NCBI GenBank assembly: GCA_905235845.1
Contig: CAJONG010000001.1
Span: forward strand, 1 to 53,009
Length of the DNA stretch: 53,009 nt
Direction of reading: 5' to 3'
Source of the DNA: an uncultured Lachnospiraceae bacterium
GTDB taxonomy: Bacteria; Bacillota; Clostridia; Lachnospirales; Lachnospiraceae
The notes under the pieces were generated by a model that worked only from the letters and a program-made list of their open reading frames with translations, was not told where the DNA came from and made no database searches. Positions 14,285 through 23,512 of this stretch are shown here, piece by piece. The translations under genes and the position numbers were made by a program. The first letter of the stretch is position 1, and the number at the start of each line of letters is the position of its first letter.

Positions 14285-15742
14285 ATGAGACACAAGATGA
14301 TATTCTATACAATATTCTTTTCACTTTTCCTTTTTGCCTATCTCATGACAATAGGATTCTGCGACCAGCAGATGTCTGTTCTGGTAACACCGGTTTCCGG
14401 TCTGATAAAGCATTATCTTCCCAGTATTACCAGAGCTATAGGATTCTTTAGTTTCTACTTTGTACGACGCCAGATCCCTTCTGAGAAAGGCCGACAGATA
14501 GTAATCCTGTTTGTTAATACATTACTTTTAATCTCCGTCCTGCTTATGTTGTCGGGAAATCCCACTGTTACAGTCGTGGCCGTTTTTTCACTGCAATTCT
14601 CTATAGGACACATCAGCGGCCTGATATACTATATAATATCGATCATATTGACCGGCAGCTTCCACAAAGGAGCAATTATAGGTATAGCCTGCGCTTGTTC
14701 ATTACTGCTTCAATACATGTGCAAAGGCATCATGGAATCACTTCCGACCGCTTTCGCAATTGCGGTACTTTTCATTGTGATATCATATGTCTCCATTCGA
14801 CCTTTGGACGACATTATATTGGAGAATCCGCTACCCTATGCCAGACAATCTGAGAAATGGAACAAAACTATCAAAAAGCAGTTGTTTCTCTCCTGCGCCA
14901 TTGGCCTGATAGTCTGTATCTTTACTATAAGGACAGATATATCTTTCATATCTGCTCAACAGGCGGGAACTATCAATATCTACAGTTATCCCAGACTCTT
15001 CCTGATCCCGGGTTATCTATTAATGGGTTTTCTGTCAGATGTTAAGAGACATAAAATGTTCCCTATAGTTATGTTCAGCGGCCTTCTGACCACATCCATC
15101 TTTGTGATGATGCCCTTTATCACTATGGATATGAACATCCTTCTGTGTATCTACTACCTGTTTGTATCCATATATATTTATTCAATCACTTATTCCTTTA
15201 TGACTCTGGCTCCGCGAACATCACGACCCGAATTATTTGCCGGATTTGGCCGTTTCTATACAGAAATTTTGGACCTTATTCTGTATATGTTCTACACATT
15301 ATTACACAATAAGATTGGCGACTTATCTCCACTTATATCCTATGGACTATATCTTGCTCTGCTTGCCTTGTTATACATCATTATTACTTTTTGCGAATAT
15401 GATCCGGATATAGCATACGAGGGTAAGACAAGTGAAGAGAAAGAAAAATATACGACAACTGAATCCTCTGCTGCCGAAGACGATAACCCGTCCATAACGG
15501 ACCCTGATAATATTGAGGGATTCTTAAATGAATATCCCTTCACTCCCAGAGAACGCGAAGTGGCAAGGATACTTATCCAAACAGATATGCCAATGAAAGC
15601 AATTGCCGTAACGCTGGGAATATCTGAGCGGTCGACATACCGTTTCTCCAATTCGATTTACTTAAAGACCGAGGCTGTCGACAGGATCGGCCTGGTCAAG
15701 AAGTACTCTTCTTATTTCATCTCTTCGGGAAAAATCTCTTAA
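14285..15742 (+). CDS. LuxR-type HTH regulator with polytopic membrane N-terminus
   Basis: The 485-residue protein has about twelve hydrophobic segments through residue 375, an acidic linker (TSEEKEKYTTTESSAAEDDN), then a GerE/LuxR HTH (YPFTPREREVARILIQTDMPMKAIAVTLGISERSTYRF). The membrane part resembles a transporter-like sensor of the kind joined to LuxR HTHs in some anaerobic Firmicutes and Actinobacteria. Divergent from the secreted Ig-like gene, which is a plausible target. ATG 14285 is preferred over in-frame TTG 14267, which lies upstream of the probable transcription start. Confidence 0.85.
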   Translation: MRHKMIFYTIFFSLFLFAYLMTIGFCDQQMSVLVTPVSGLIKHYLPSITRAIGFFSFYFVRRQIPSEKGRQIVILFVNTLLLISVLLMLSGNPTVTVVAVFSLQFSIGHISGLIYYIISIILTGSFHKGAIIGIACACSLLLQYMCKGIMESLPTAFAIAVLFIVISYVSIRPLDDIILENPLPYARQSEKWNKTIKKQLFLSCAIGLIVCIFTIRTDISFISAQQAGTINIYSYPRLFLIPGYLLMGFLSDVKRHKMFPIVMFSGLLTTSIFVMMPFITMDMNILLCIYYLFVSIYIYSITYSFMTLAPRTSRPELFAGFGRFYTEILDLILYMFYTLLHNKIGDLSPLISYGLYLALLALLYIIITFCEYDPDIAYEGKTSEEKEKYTTTESSAAEDDNPSITDPDNIEGFLNEYPFTPREREVARILIQTDMPMKAIAVTLGISERSTYRFSNSIYLKTEAVDRIGLVKKYSSYFISSGKIS

Positions 15743-15807
15743 TATTGCGTATATGGCTTATAATATGATATAAAAGATATATACCACAGGGGAAGAGGAG
15801 CATACTT

Positions 15808-17511
15808 ATGACAATGGAGATATATTACTATACTGCTCTGTTCTTAATATCTGTCGTACTGACCATCGTATATGCGGCGATGTGGCATAAGCACTTCAGT
15901 GTGCACTATACGTTGGTCTTTACGATAATACCCATCGCCCTGTTGGGCTATCTTAAGCTTGCGGAGGCACAGAGTCTTGAAGCAGCCGTTTTTTCCCTTA
16001 AGATATCGTATCTGGGAGGCTGTTATCTCCTGCTTTTTGTTCTGTTAAGTGTACTGAACCTGTGTAATATCTCATACAGGAAGACCTTCTCGATCGCACT
16101 GATAGTCATCATGACGCTGATATATCTGTCCGTGTTAAGCATCGGGATATTCCCATTTTTCTATAGGTCCGTATCATATGTGGATAACGGCGGATACGTC
16201 CGGCTTGTGAAGGAATACGGTCCCATACATACTGCCTTCATCGTCATGCTGCTTCTGCTGCTTATCCTTAATATGTTCGCCATAATATACAGCTATCGTA
16301 ATAAGAAGGATGTGTCCGACACGACTATCGTGCTGCTATTCATTGTGGTGGTTATATCTGTCATGTCATATTTTATCAGCAAGAGCTTCTTAAACGGGCT
16401 TGAGCTCACGCCGCTTACATATATCTTCGACCAGATATTGTTCCTGATAATAGCTCACAGGATATGCATGTATGATATCACGGATTCTGCCATCGATTCC
16501 ATTGTGCAGACCGGAGATACGGGCATCATCTCTCTTGACTTTAAGTACAGATATCTGGGCAGCAATAAGACAGCGATGAATATCATTCCTGAGCTGTATA
16601 ATATCAAGATAGATACCCCTATTGAAAAAGAAGAAGCTCTTAAGAATCTGTTGATCCCGTGGATCGAGACCTTCGTGGCGGACGAAAGTGACGACAAGTT
16701 CTATCTAAGGAAGGGTGACAGAACTTATATAGCCGATATCAATTACCTCTATAACGGTGATAAGAAGAGAGGATATCAGTTCCTCTTAACTGATGATACC
16801 AAGAATCAGGAGTACATAGCACTTATTAATAATTACAATGCCGATCTTAAGAGAGAGGTGGATCTTAAGACGGCACATATCAAGGAGATGAGTGACAGGC
16901 TGATCCTTGATATGGCGATAATGGTAGAAAGCCGCGACAATTCCACGGGAGGTCATATCAGACGAACAGCGGATTGTGTGCGCCTTATTGTGGATGAGAT
17001 CAAGAAGGATAACAGATTCGGGATGTCGGATGAATTCTACAGTGATGTGATCAAGGCTGCTCCCATGCACGATCTGGGCAAGATAGCCGTAGATGATGCG
17101 ATACTTAGAAAGCCCGGCAGATTCACAGACGAGGAATTCGAGAAGATGAAGAAGCATGCTGCCGAGGGTGCGAGGATAGTCCATGAAGTACTGAAGGATA
17201 CGGATGATGCCTACTTCCATCAGATAGCGGAGAATGTCGCACACTATCACCATGAGAGGTGGGACGGCTCAGGCTATCCTGAAGGTCTTAAGGGAGACGA
17301 CATACCCCTTGAAGCAAGGATAATGGCTATAGCCGACGTATATGACGCACTTGTCAGTAAGAGAGTATACAAGGACAGAATGTCCTTTGAACAGGCGGAC
17401 AGCATAATCATGGAGAGTATGGGCAGGCACTTTGACAAGAGGCTGGAGCCTTACTATGTAGCAGCCAGGTCCGAACTTGAGAAGTACTATACAGGGCTTG
17501 GGGAAGAATAG
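15808..17511 (+). CDS. Membrane HD-GYP cyclic-di-GMP phosphodiesterase
   Basis: The 567-residue protein has seven N-terminal TM segments (7TM sensor type, residues 1-225), a PAS-like segment (about 230-335), a short coiled coil and a C-terminal HD-GYP domain. The metal motif HDLGK is at 421-425, followed by HHERWDGSGYPEGL with GYP at 489-491, so the canonical active site is complete. It should hydrolyse cyclic-di-GMP in response to a membrane or extracytoplasmic cue. GAGGAG precedes the ATG, and a TATAAT at 15759-15764 is a likely -10. It pairs functionally with the diguanylate cyclase at 34933. Confidence 0.9.
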   Translation: MTMEIYYYTALFLISVVLTIVYAAMWHKHFSVHYTLVFTIIPIALLGYLKLAEAQSLEAAVFSLKISYLGGCYLLLFVLLSVLNLCNISYRKTFSIALIVIMTLIYLSVLSIGIFPFFYRSVSYVDNGGYVRLVKEYGPIHTAFIVMLLLLLILNMFAIIYSYRNKKDVSDTTIVLLFIVVVISVMSYFISKSFLNGLELTPLTYIFDQILFLIIAHRICMYDITDSAIDSIVQTGDTGIISLDFKYRYLGSNKTAMNIIPELYNIKIDTPIEKEEALKNLLIPWIETFVADESDDKFYLRKGDRTYIADINYLYNGDKKRGYQFLLTDDTKNQEYIALINNYNADLKREVDLKTAHIKEMSDRLILDMAIMVESRDNSTGGHIRRTADCVRLIVDEIKKDNRFGMSDEFYSDVIKAAPMHDLGKIAVDDAILRKPGRFTDEEFEKMKKHAAEGARIVHEVLKDTDDAYFHQIAENVAHYHHERWDGSGYPEGLKGDDIPLEARIMAIADVYDALVSKRVYKDRMSFEQADSIIMESMGRHFDKRLEPYYVAARSELEKYYTGLGEE

Positions 17512-17563
17512 ATTAAGACACGAAAGAGACTGACAGGTTCTTACAAGTGCTCGTTGGAGATTA

Positions 17564-17730
17564 GTGTGAAAAATATGACCGATATCATATTTTTCACACA
17601 GCGATGTTGTGCAAGAGAGTTGATCTCAACTCTCAGCCCAAATCGCCTTATCGCATCGGCGAATTGAAGATTCGCCTCGCGAGCCTCGCACAAGCATCAA
17701 AGATGCTATGGCTCGGCATGGAAGATTAAT
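17564..17730 (+). repeat. Multi-hairpin repeat element, long copy
   Basis: A perfect 14-bp hairpin (GTGTGAAAAATATG with CATATTTTTCACAC, 17564-17599) is followed by further inverted repeats. These are GAGAGTTGA/TCAACTCTC, GGCGAAT/ATTCGCC and AGCATC/GATGCT, with TTGTGC and GCACAA able to close several of them. It ends in GCTCGGCATG just before the MFS gene's ribosome site. A shorter copy with the same ends lies at 27527-27591. Confidence 0.75.
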
Positions 17731-18972
17731 ATGACAGAGAATAAAGCAACCGTTCCGACAGAGAAAAAGGGATTTTGGACACTCAGATATACATTGCTTA
17801 ATGCCGCATACTTCGTGGCGTTCTGTACGATACACGCTTATGCGGCCGTGTATCTTCTTGCTAACGGCTTCTCCAACACGGAGGTCGGTATACTGCTTGC
17901 CGCAGCCAATATAGTATCAGCTATCTTCCAACCGATAATAGCCGGAGTGATAGACCGTCCGGGACCTCTTACCAACAGGAGCTTCATCCTTATATCGGTC
18001 GCAGTTATCTTCGCCGGTTCAATGATACTGTGGCTCATTCCGTGCGGGAAGGCAGCGATATTCATAATCTATGCGGTAATATATATGATCCAGTTCGCTT
18101 ATCAGCCCGTGATGACTGCCTTATGCTTCGAGTATCAGAAGGCAGGCTGTGATATATACTATGGGCTTGCAAGAGGCCTGGGCTCCGCAAGCTTCGCCGT
18201 GACTGCGGCAATAATCGGTGGCATAGTAGAGCGTAACGGTGAGACGGTACTGTTATATGTCAATATCGTCACCATGCTAATATCTGCTCTGCTAATAATA
18301 ACATTCGTACTTCCGTGTAATGGAAAAGACGATAAAACTGACACTTCTGTCACAAAGCATGAAGCAAAGGACGGGGTTATCCATAACAGCCTTTCATCCT
18401 TTGCCGGGGCTTACCCCGCATTCATGGTATTCCTCATAGGAACCATATGCTTTTTCTTTGCTCACAATATGATCAACGACTTCATGATACAGATAATCAG
18501 GAATCTCGGCGGCGGAGAGACAGAGCTTGGGTATGCGAATTTCCTTCAGGCTATCCTAGAGCTGCCTGTAATGGCTCTTATAGGCTTTATTCTTAAGAAG
18601 ATATCCGCTGATAATCTGTTAATACTCTCGGGGTTTGCCTTTTTTATCAAGATACTGATACTTGTATTCACGGTCAATATGGCGATGATGTATCTAAGCC
18701 AGTCTTTCCAGCTTTTTGCTTATGCCGTATTCATACCTGCCGCAGCCTACTATGTGAACAGCACAATGAATGAATACGATCAGGTGAAGGGTCAGGCCTA
18801 TGTCACCAGTGCCATCACCATAGGAGGAGTATTCTCCAATCTGATAAGCGGAGTGATACTTGACCATGCCGGAATAAAGGTCATGCTGATAACAGGCACT
18901 GTAGTCTGCGCTGTCGGCGTGATAATAGGAACCTATGCCATGAAGAGATTACCGCATAAAAAGGGGCAATAG
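17731..18972 (+). CDS. MFS transporter
   Basis: The 413-residue protein has about twelve TM segments in two halves around a charged central loop (GKDDKTDTSVTKHEAKDG, about residue 200). The N-terminal part (AAYFVAFCTIHAYAAVYLLANGFSNTEVGILLAAANIVSAIFQPIIAG) resembles the nucleoside/oligosaccharide-H+ symporter and LacY-like branch of the superfamily. Substrate unknown. The repeat element at 17564-17730 forms its whole 5' region. A HAD phosphatase follows after 27 bases, suggesting joint transcription. Confidence 0.85.
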   Translation: MTENKATVPTEKKGFWTLRYTLLNAAYFVAFCTIHAYAAVYLLANGFSNTEVGILLAAANIVSAIFQPIIAGVIDRPGPLTNRSFILISVAVIFAGSMILWLIPCGKAAIFIIYAVIYMIQFAYQPVMTALCFEYQKAGCDIYYGLARGLGSASFAVTAAIIGGIVERNGETVLLYVNIVTMLISALLIITFVLPCNGKDDKTDTSVTKHEAKDGVIHNSLSSFAGAYPAFMVFLIGTICFFFAHNMINDFMIQIIRNLGGGETELGYANFLQAILELPVMALIGFILKKISADNLLILSGFAFFIKILILVFTVNMAMMYLSQSFQLFAYAVFIPAAAYYVNSTMNEYDQVKGQAYVTSAITIGGVFSNLISGVILDHAGIKVMLITGTVVCAVGVIIGTYAMKRLPHKKGQ

Positions 18973-18999
18973 TTATAGTACTTATAACGGAGGAGCATA

Positions 19000-19854
19000 A
19001 TGAATACATATCGGAATTACATCTTCGATTTATACGGAACGCTTCTGGACATTCATACCGACGAACAGAGTAAGGAACTGTGGAAGATCATGCGTGATTT
19101 CTACAATGTCTACGGCTGTGAATGGAAGCAGAAGACACTTAAGGATGCCTTCTTCTTATATGATGCGGGAGAGAGGCAGAGACTTACTGTTCTTACAGGG
19201 GTGAAGAGACCTGAGATTAAGATCGAGAGCGTATTTGCAAGACTCTTATTCGAAGGCGGCGAACATCATTCCTGCTCTCTTACTATCGCAGGCTCCGATA
19301 TAGATACTCTGCGTAAGCAGTACAAGACAGATATCGATGGAGTGTTATCAAGGGTAGCCGACAGTGAATGGGCCGCAGCCGCAGCCAACCTTTTTAGGAC
19401 TGCATCAAGGGAATATGTCCGTCCTTATCAGAATACGATGGATACACTTAAGGCACTTAAGGATAAGGGCTGTAGGCTATATCTTCTATCCAATGCCCAG
19501 AAGATATTCACAATGCCCGAGATAGAGGCGTTCGGCTTGCAGGATATCCTTGATAAGATATATATATCCTCGGACTATGGTCTGATGAAGCCTGAGAAGG
19601 CTTTTCTTGATAAGCTTATGTCAGAAGAGGGACTTAATGCCAAGGAGACCGTTATGGTCGGCAATGAGATTGAAAGCGATGTCTCTATTGCTATTAAATG
19701 CGGGATTCACAGTATATGTCTTAATACCTTCGGTCTTAAGAAAAAGGAACTGTCTAAGCGTATCGATGCCATCCTTAAGGCGGAGAATGCTCCTGACGAA
19801 CTATCCCCTGCGGTCATCCGTTCGGGTGATATAGGAGAACTGGTTAAAGTGTGA
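19000..19854 (+). CDS. HAD-family hydrolase (subfamily IA)
   Basis: The 284-residue protein carries the four HAD motifs: nucleophile Asp in IFDLYGTLLD (about residues 8-17), Ser/Asn in LYLLSNAQK, Lys in MKPEKAFLD and the acidic motif MVGNEIESDV. The second Asp of the DxD motif is replaced by Tyr (DLYGT), which also occurs in dehalogenase-like and some phosphatase members. It likely hydrolyses a small phosphorylated metabolite. GGAGGAG precedes the start. It follows the MFS gene closely and precedes exonuclease III. Confidence 0.87.
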   Translation: MNTYRNYIFDLYGTLLDIHTDEQSKELWKIMRDFYNVYGCEWKQKTLKDAFFLYDAGERQRLTVLTGVKRPEIKIESVFARLLFEGGEHHSCSLTIAGSDIDTLRKQYKTDIDGVLSRVADSEWAAAAANLFRTASREYVRPYQNTMDTLKALKDKGCRLYLLSNAQKIFTMPEIEAFGLQDILDKIYISSDYGLMKPEKAFLDKLMSEEGLNAKETVMVGNEIESDVSIAIKCGIHSICLNTFGLKKKELSKRIDAILKAENAPDELSPAVIRSGDIGELVKV

Positions 19855-19886
19855 CATTATAAATTATCTGGGAGTGGTAGATTAGT

Positions 19887-20645
19887 ATGAAAAAATTCAT
19901 CTCATGGAATGTGAACGGCCTTAGGGCTTGCAGGGAAAAAGGTTTTGAACAGGTATTCAGGGACCTTGATGCGGATATATTCTGCTTACAGGAGACTAAG
20001 CTTCAGGAAGGACAGATAGATATTGCCTTCGATGGGTATCATGACTACTGGAATTACGCTGAGAAGAAGGGATACTCAGGTACGGCTGTTTTTGCCAAAG
20101 AAGAGCCTCTCAATGTGACGTACGGGATAGGAGTAGATATCCATGACCATGAGGGAAGAGTCATAACCCTGGAGTATCCGGACTATTACTTTATCACGGT
20201 CTATGTGCCGAACTCTCAGGATGAGCTTAAGAGACTTGATTACAGGATGCAGTTTGAGGATGATTTCCTTGCGTATGTTAAGGGTTTGGAGAAGAAGAAG
20301 CCCGTCATCTGGTGCGGAGACCTCAATGTAGCACATAGGGAGATAGACCTCAAGAATCCCAAGACTAACCATCACAATGCGGGCTTTACGGATGAAGAGA
20401 GAGGCAAGTTCCAGAATATAATAGACAGTGGCTTCATAGACACCTTCCGTCATTTCTATCCCGATAAGGAGCAGATATACTCATGGTGGAGCTACCGCTT
20501 CCATGCAAGGGAGAAGAATTCGGGCTGGCGTATAGATTACTTTATCACATCGGGCTCGCTTGCTGATAAGCTTAAGGATGCGAAGATACATACGGATATC
20601 TTCGGCTCGGATCACTGTCCCGTGGAGCTTGATATAGAGCTCTGA
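19887..20645 (+). CDS. xth: Exodeoxyribonuclease III (AP endonuclease)
   Basis: The 252-residue enzyme starts [14 protein letters not shown], with LQETKLQ (metal-binding Glu), VYVPNSQ, the catalytic [16 protein letters not shown] and the terminal [10 protein letters not shown]. These are the standard ExoIII/ExoA motifs and all active-site residues are present. It removes damaged 3' ends and cleaves at abasic sites in base-excision repair. It sits in a tight rightward run (32 bases after the HAD gene). Length is normal for the family. Confidence 0.95.
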   Translation: MKKFISWNVNGLRACREKGFEQVFRDLDADIFCLQETKLQEGQIDIAFDGYHDYWNYAEKKGYSGTAVFAKEEPLNVTYGIGVDIHDHEGRVITLEYPDYYFITVYVPNSQDELKRLDYRMQFEDDFLAYVKGLEKKKPVIWCGDLNVAHREIDLKNPKTNHHNAGFTDEERGKFQNIIDSGFIDTFRHFYPDKEQIYSWWSYRFHAREKNSGWRIDYFITSGSLADKLKDAKIHTDIFGSDHCPVELDIEL

Positions 20646-20703
20646 ACGGACATTGGTGGTTGACATAACATATGAATCAATAGAAGGACGTGACAGAGCT
20701 TTC

Positions 20704-22149
20704 ATGGGTACGATAAGTGAGAATCTGACACAACTGTATAATTCGGATGAATACCCCATGCATATGCCGGGTCATAAGAGGCAGCCTACAGGACAGGAGC
20801 AGCTCGATGCCGTTCACGCCATCGATATCACGGAGATAGAGGGCTATGACAATCTCTATGATGCTCATGGTATTTTGCGTGATGCTATGGATTATGCAGG
20901 CAGGCTCTATGACTGTCCGCATACCTACTATCTGGTGAACGGCTCTACAGGTGGGATACTCATAGCCATACATACTGTGGCTGCGATGTACGGAGAGCGG
21001 CAATGCACCACGGCAGATGAACACTGCAATATTAAGAATGTATCCTTGGATAAAAGGGACCGTATCTTAGTCGCATCAGGCTGTCACAGGTCTGTATGGG
21101 CAGGGGCTAAGCTTGCGCACCTTAAGACAGATATCATAGATACGGAGTATATAGATATTCGGTGTTCGCCGGATGTATATACAGAGAGTACAGATGCATC
21201 ATGTGACGGAGATAAGAGCAGTAAGGCGACAGTGTGCATACACGCGGGAATATCTCCTGCATCTTTGGAAAAGAAGCTTAATGATGCTGAGGTGACAGGC
21301 GAAAGATACGCGGCAGTAGTCATCACATCACCTACCTATGAGGGGATCATATCGGATATAGAAGTCATATCGGATACCTGCCACAGATATGATACCGTAC
21401 TAATAGTGGACGAGGCTCATGGAGCGCATCTTGACTTAAGCGACGCATATCCCGGAGGAGCATTAAGATACGGAGCGGATATAGTCATACACAGCACGCA
21501 TAAGACAATGGCCGCCATGACACAGACAGCGCTGCTTCATGCACAGGGCTCTTTGGTTGACATAACTACACTTGAAAAATATTGGACGATGCTTCAGACA
21601 AGCTCTCCGTCCTATGTGCTGATGGCGAGTATAGACAATGCCCTGCATCATATCACGGAGAATCAGGATATGGTCAGGAAGCATCTGGGTATGGTGAGGA
21701 ATGCGATAAATGTATTGAAAGGACAGGCCGACATTGGAATTATGTCAACCGATCCCAATATAGACGCAGAAGCTGGCAGAGGTCTCAAGGTATTAAAAAT
21801 CCTAACTCCCGATGATATATTAGACAGGGATTATATCGTGGCGCTTGATCCGTGCAAGATAGTCGTATTCACCGGCAAAAGCGGTATAGACGGGTATACT
21901 CTGCAGAGGATACTGCTTGATGAATACCACATACAGATTGAGCTGGCAACAGATGACTATATCCTCGGCATCACTACATATATGGATACGGAGGAAGGAC
22001 TAAGGCGTTTAACGGATGCCTTGCTTTTGATTGACAGAGGACTTGCAGACGGCGCCTACAGAGAGTATACAGAGGCTCCGGATTTGCCCCATAAAGAACA
22101 TTCGGAAGACAAAACCCATCTATACGCACCGTGTGTTTATGGAATGTAA
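20704..22149 (+). CDS. Orn/Lys/Arg decarboxylase-family PLP enzyme
   Basis: The 481-residue protein starts with a short helix and HMPGHKR, then shows NGSTGG, CHRSVWAG, VDEAHGAHL and the cofactor lysine Lys267 in HSTHKTMAAMTQTA. These are the hallmarks of fold-type I Orn/Lys/Arg decarboxylases of the Firmicutes SpeA/YaaO group. The product is probably a polyamine precursor such as cadaverine or agmatine. ATG 20704 fits the usual distance of the family start to HMPGHKR; GTG 20656 and TTG 20653 are alternatives. The yaa-type cluster usually begins with this gene. Confidence 0.87.
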   Translation: MGTISENLTQLYNSDEYPMHMPGHKRQPTGQEQLDAVHAIDITEIEGYDNLYDAHGILRDAMDYAGRLYDCPHTYYLVNGSTGGILIAIHTVAAMYGERQCTTADEHCNIKNVSLDKRDRILVASGCHRSVWAGAKLAHLKTDIIDTEYIDIRCSPDVYTESTDASCDGDKSSKATVCIHAGISPASLEKKLNDAEVTGERYAAVVITSPTYEGIISDIEVISDTCHRYDTVLIVDEAHGAHLDLSDAYPGGALRYGADIVIHSTHKTMAAMTQTALLHAQGSLVDITTLEKYWTMLQTSSPSYVLMASIDNALHHITENQDMVRKHLGMVRNAINVLKGQADIGIMSTDPNIDAEAGRGLKVLKILTPDDILDRDYIVALDPCKIVVFTGKSGIDGYTLQRILLDEYHIQIELATDDYILGITTYMDTEEGLRRLTDALLLIDRGLADGAYREYTEAPDLPHKEHSEDKTHLYAPCVYGM

Positions 22150-22206
22150 GTAAGGGCCGAATTATTTTGAAAGAAAACTGGGAAATGAACTTATGGAGGT
22201 AGTCTA

Positions 22207-22656
22207 TTGATAAAGTATGTGAAATTATCTGCAAATGAATTGGATACTTTTATTCAGATGCGCATAAGACAGCTCCGAGAGGAAGGTGCAACTGAGGACA
22301 TTGATCTGGTTCCGGCGCTTCAGGATTATTACAATCGGCACATGTCTGACGGTACATTTGTTTCCTGGCTGGCAATAGATGGAGGTCAAATTGTCGGAAC
22401 AAGCGGTATATCATTTGTGGAAAAACCGCCATATTTTGGGTGTCCGAGTGGAAAGATGGGGCTTCTGTCAAGTATGTTCACGAATCCCGAGTATCGCCGT
22501 AAGGGAATTGCCAGGGAACTGCTTTCCAGAGTGGTTGAAGAGGCAAGAGCCTATGGCTGCGGAACTGTCCAGATAACGGCATCGGACATGGGAGTTCTTC
22601 TTTATACGGATTTTGGTTTCGTGAAGAACGGGAATTTTATGCAGTATAAATTATAG
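22207..22656 (+). CDS. GNAT-family N-acetyltransferase (TTG start)
   Basis: The 149-residue protein has the GNAT acetyl-CoA site (SSMFTNPEYRRKGIARELLSRVVEEARAYGC) and the following strand VQITASDMGVLLYTDFGFVKNG. TTG 22207 is the only start with a good site (GGAGGT six bases upstream), so a non-ATG start is likely. Substrate unknown. It is followed 10 bases later by the remnant of a second acetyltransferase. Together with the VOC gene it forms an accessory insertion between the decarboxylase and the gmk-like gene. Confidence 0.85.
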   Translation: MIKYVKLSANELDTFIQMRIRQLREEGATEDIDLVPALQDYYNRHMSDGTFVSWLAIDGGQIVGTSGISFVEKPPYFGCPSGKMGLLSSMFTNPEYRRKGIARELLSRVVEEARAYGCGTVQITASDMGVLLYTDFGFVKNGNFMQYKL

Positions 22657-22666
22657 GAGCAAGCAG

Positions 22667-22861
22667 ATGGATTATGCGATAAAGAAAGTAACAATAGATG
22701 ATTATGATGCTATATTCGAGCTGTGGAATGCAACAGAGCAGAGCCGCAGGGCGATCATACATCATCTGTGTGTGCATCCTGACTACCGGCGCATGGGCAT
22801 AGCAGGCCATCTGAATTACCGTAATAAAAGTCTGAACGATCAGATTCCTGCAGGAGAGTAA
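22667..22861 (+). pseudogene. Truncated GNAT acetyltransferase remnant
   Basis: The 64-residue reading frame begins with a normal GNAT N-terminus (IKKVTIDDYDAIFELWNATEQS), then jumps directly to IIHHLCVHPDYRRMGIAGHL, the acetyl-CoA-binding motif, and ends without the C-terminal half. About 60-80 residues are missing in the middle and the rest of the fold is absent. It is preceded by a ribosome site (AGGAGCAAGCAG), so a short peptide may still be made, but not a working acetyltransferase. Confidence 0.75.
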
Positions 22862-22864
22862 ACT

Positions 22865-23248
22865 ATGATAATAGAACACATTGCTATGTATGTGAACGAT
22901 CTTGAAGCAGCGAGGGATTTTTTTGTGAAGTATCTGGGTGGTCGTTCCAATGACGGGTATCATAATAAGATTACGGATTTTCGCTCTTTCTTTATCAGCT
23001 TTGACGATGGTGCCAGGTTGGAGATAATGACAAAACCGGAATTGCAGGATCATAATAAGCCTTTGAACAGAACAGGGTATGCTCACATTGCTTTTTCAGT
23101 AGGAAGCAGGGAAAAGGTGGATGAGCTTACTAAGCAGCTTAATACTGATGGTTATGAAGTTGTAAGCGGTCCCCGTACTACAGGGGATGGATACTATGAA
23201 GCCTGCATTGTAGTGATTGAGGGTAATCAGATTGAGATAACGATATGA
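22865..23248 (+). CDS. VOC-family (glyoxalase-like) protein
   Basis: The 127-residue protein shows two beta-alpha-beta-beta-beta modules: [22 protein letters not shown] and [16 protein letters not shown], then [18 protein letters not shown] and the metal-ligand region [10 protein letters not shown]. His5, Glu in RLEIM, His in YAHIAF and Glu in QIEIT can supply the four-residue metal site of glyoxalase-like enzymes. Function could be lactoylglutathione-type isomerisation or drug binding. A ribosome site (CAGGAGAGTAAACT) lies in the end of the GNAT remnant. Confidence 0.87.
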   Translation: MIIEHIAMYVNDLEAARDFFVKYLGGRSNDGYHNKITDFRSFFISFDDGARLEIMTKPELQDHNKPLNRTGYAHIAFSVGSREKVDELTKQLNTDGYEVVSGPRTTGDGYYEACIVVIEGNQIEITI

Positions 23249-23387
23249 TACTCGGGTTCTTAATGTTCCGACAAGCCGTCTATTTGAGTTCCGATAATAG
23301 CGTGTCATCCCCTTTTTCTTTCATATCTTTTCATTCCGTAAAAAGCACGGCTCTTATCATGGCGTGTCCATACAGCCGTAAAGACGC

Positions 23388-23416
23388 TTGTCAGCATTCT
23401 CCCATAATGTTATTAT
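23388..23416 (+). promoter_or_regulatory. Promoter of the gmk-yaaR-holB-ricT run
   Basis: TTGTCA (23388-23393), 17 bp, TATTAT (23411-23416), each one base from consensus. The surrounding gene-free stretch 23249-23512 shows nothing else convincing. Confidence 0.7.
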
Positions 23417-23512
23417 AAGGTCGGTGGAAATATCATAAGGATATGTTCATGTCTTAGAGATGAGAACACGGCAGGATATGATATTACGACATTACGGAGT
23501 CAGATTATAACC

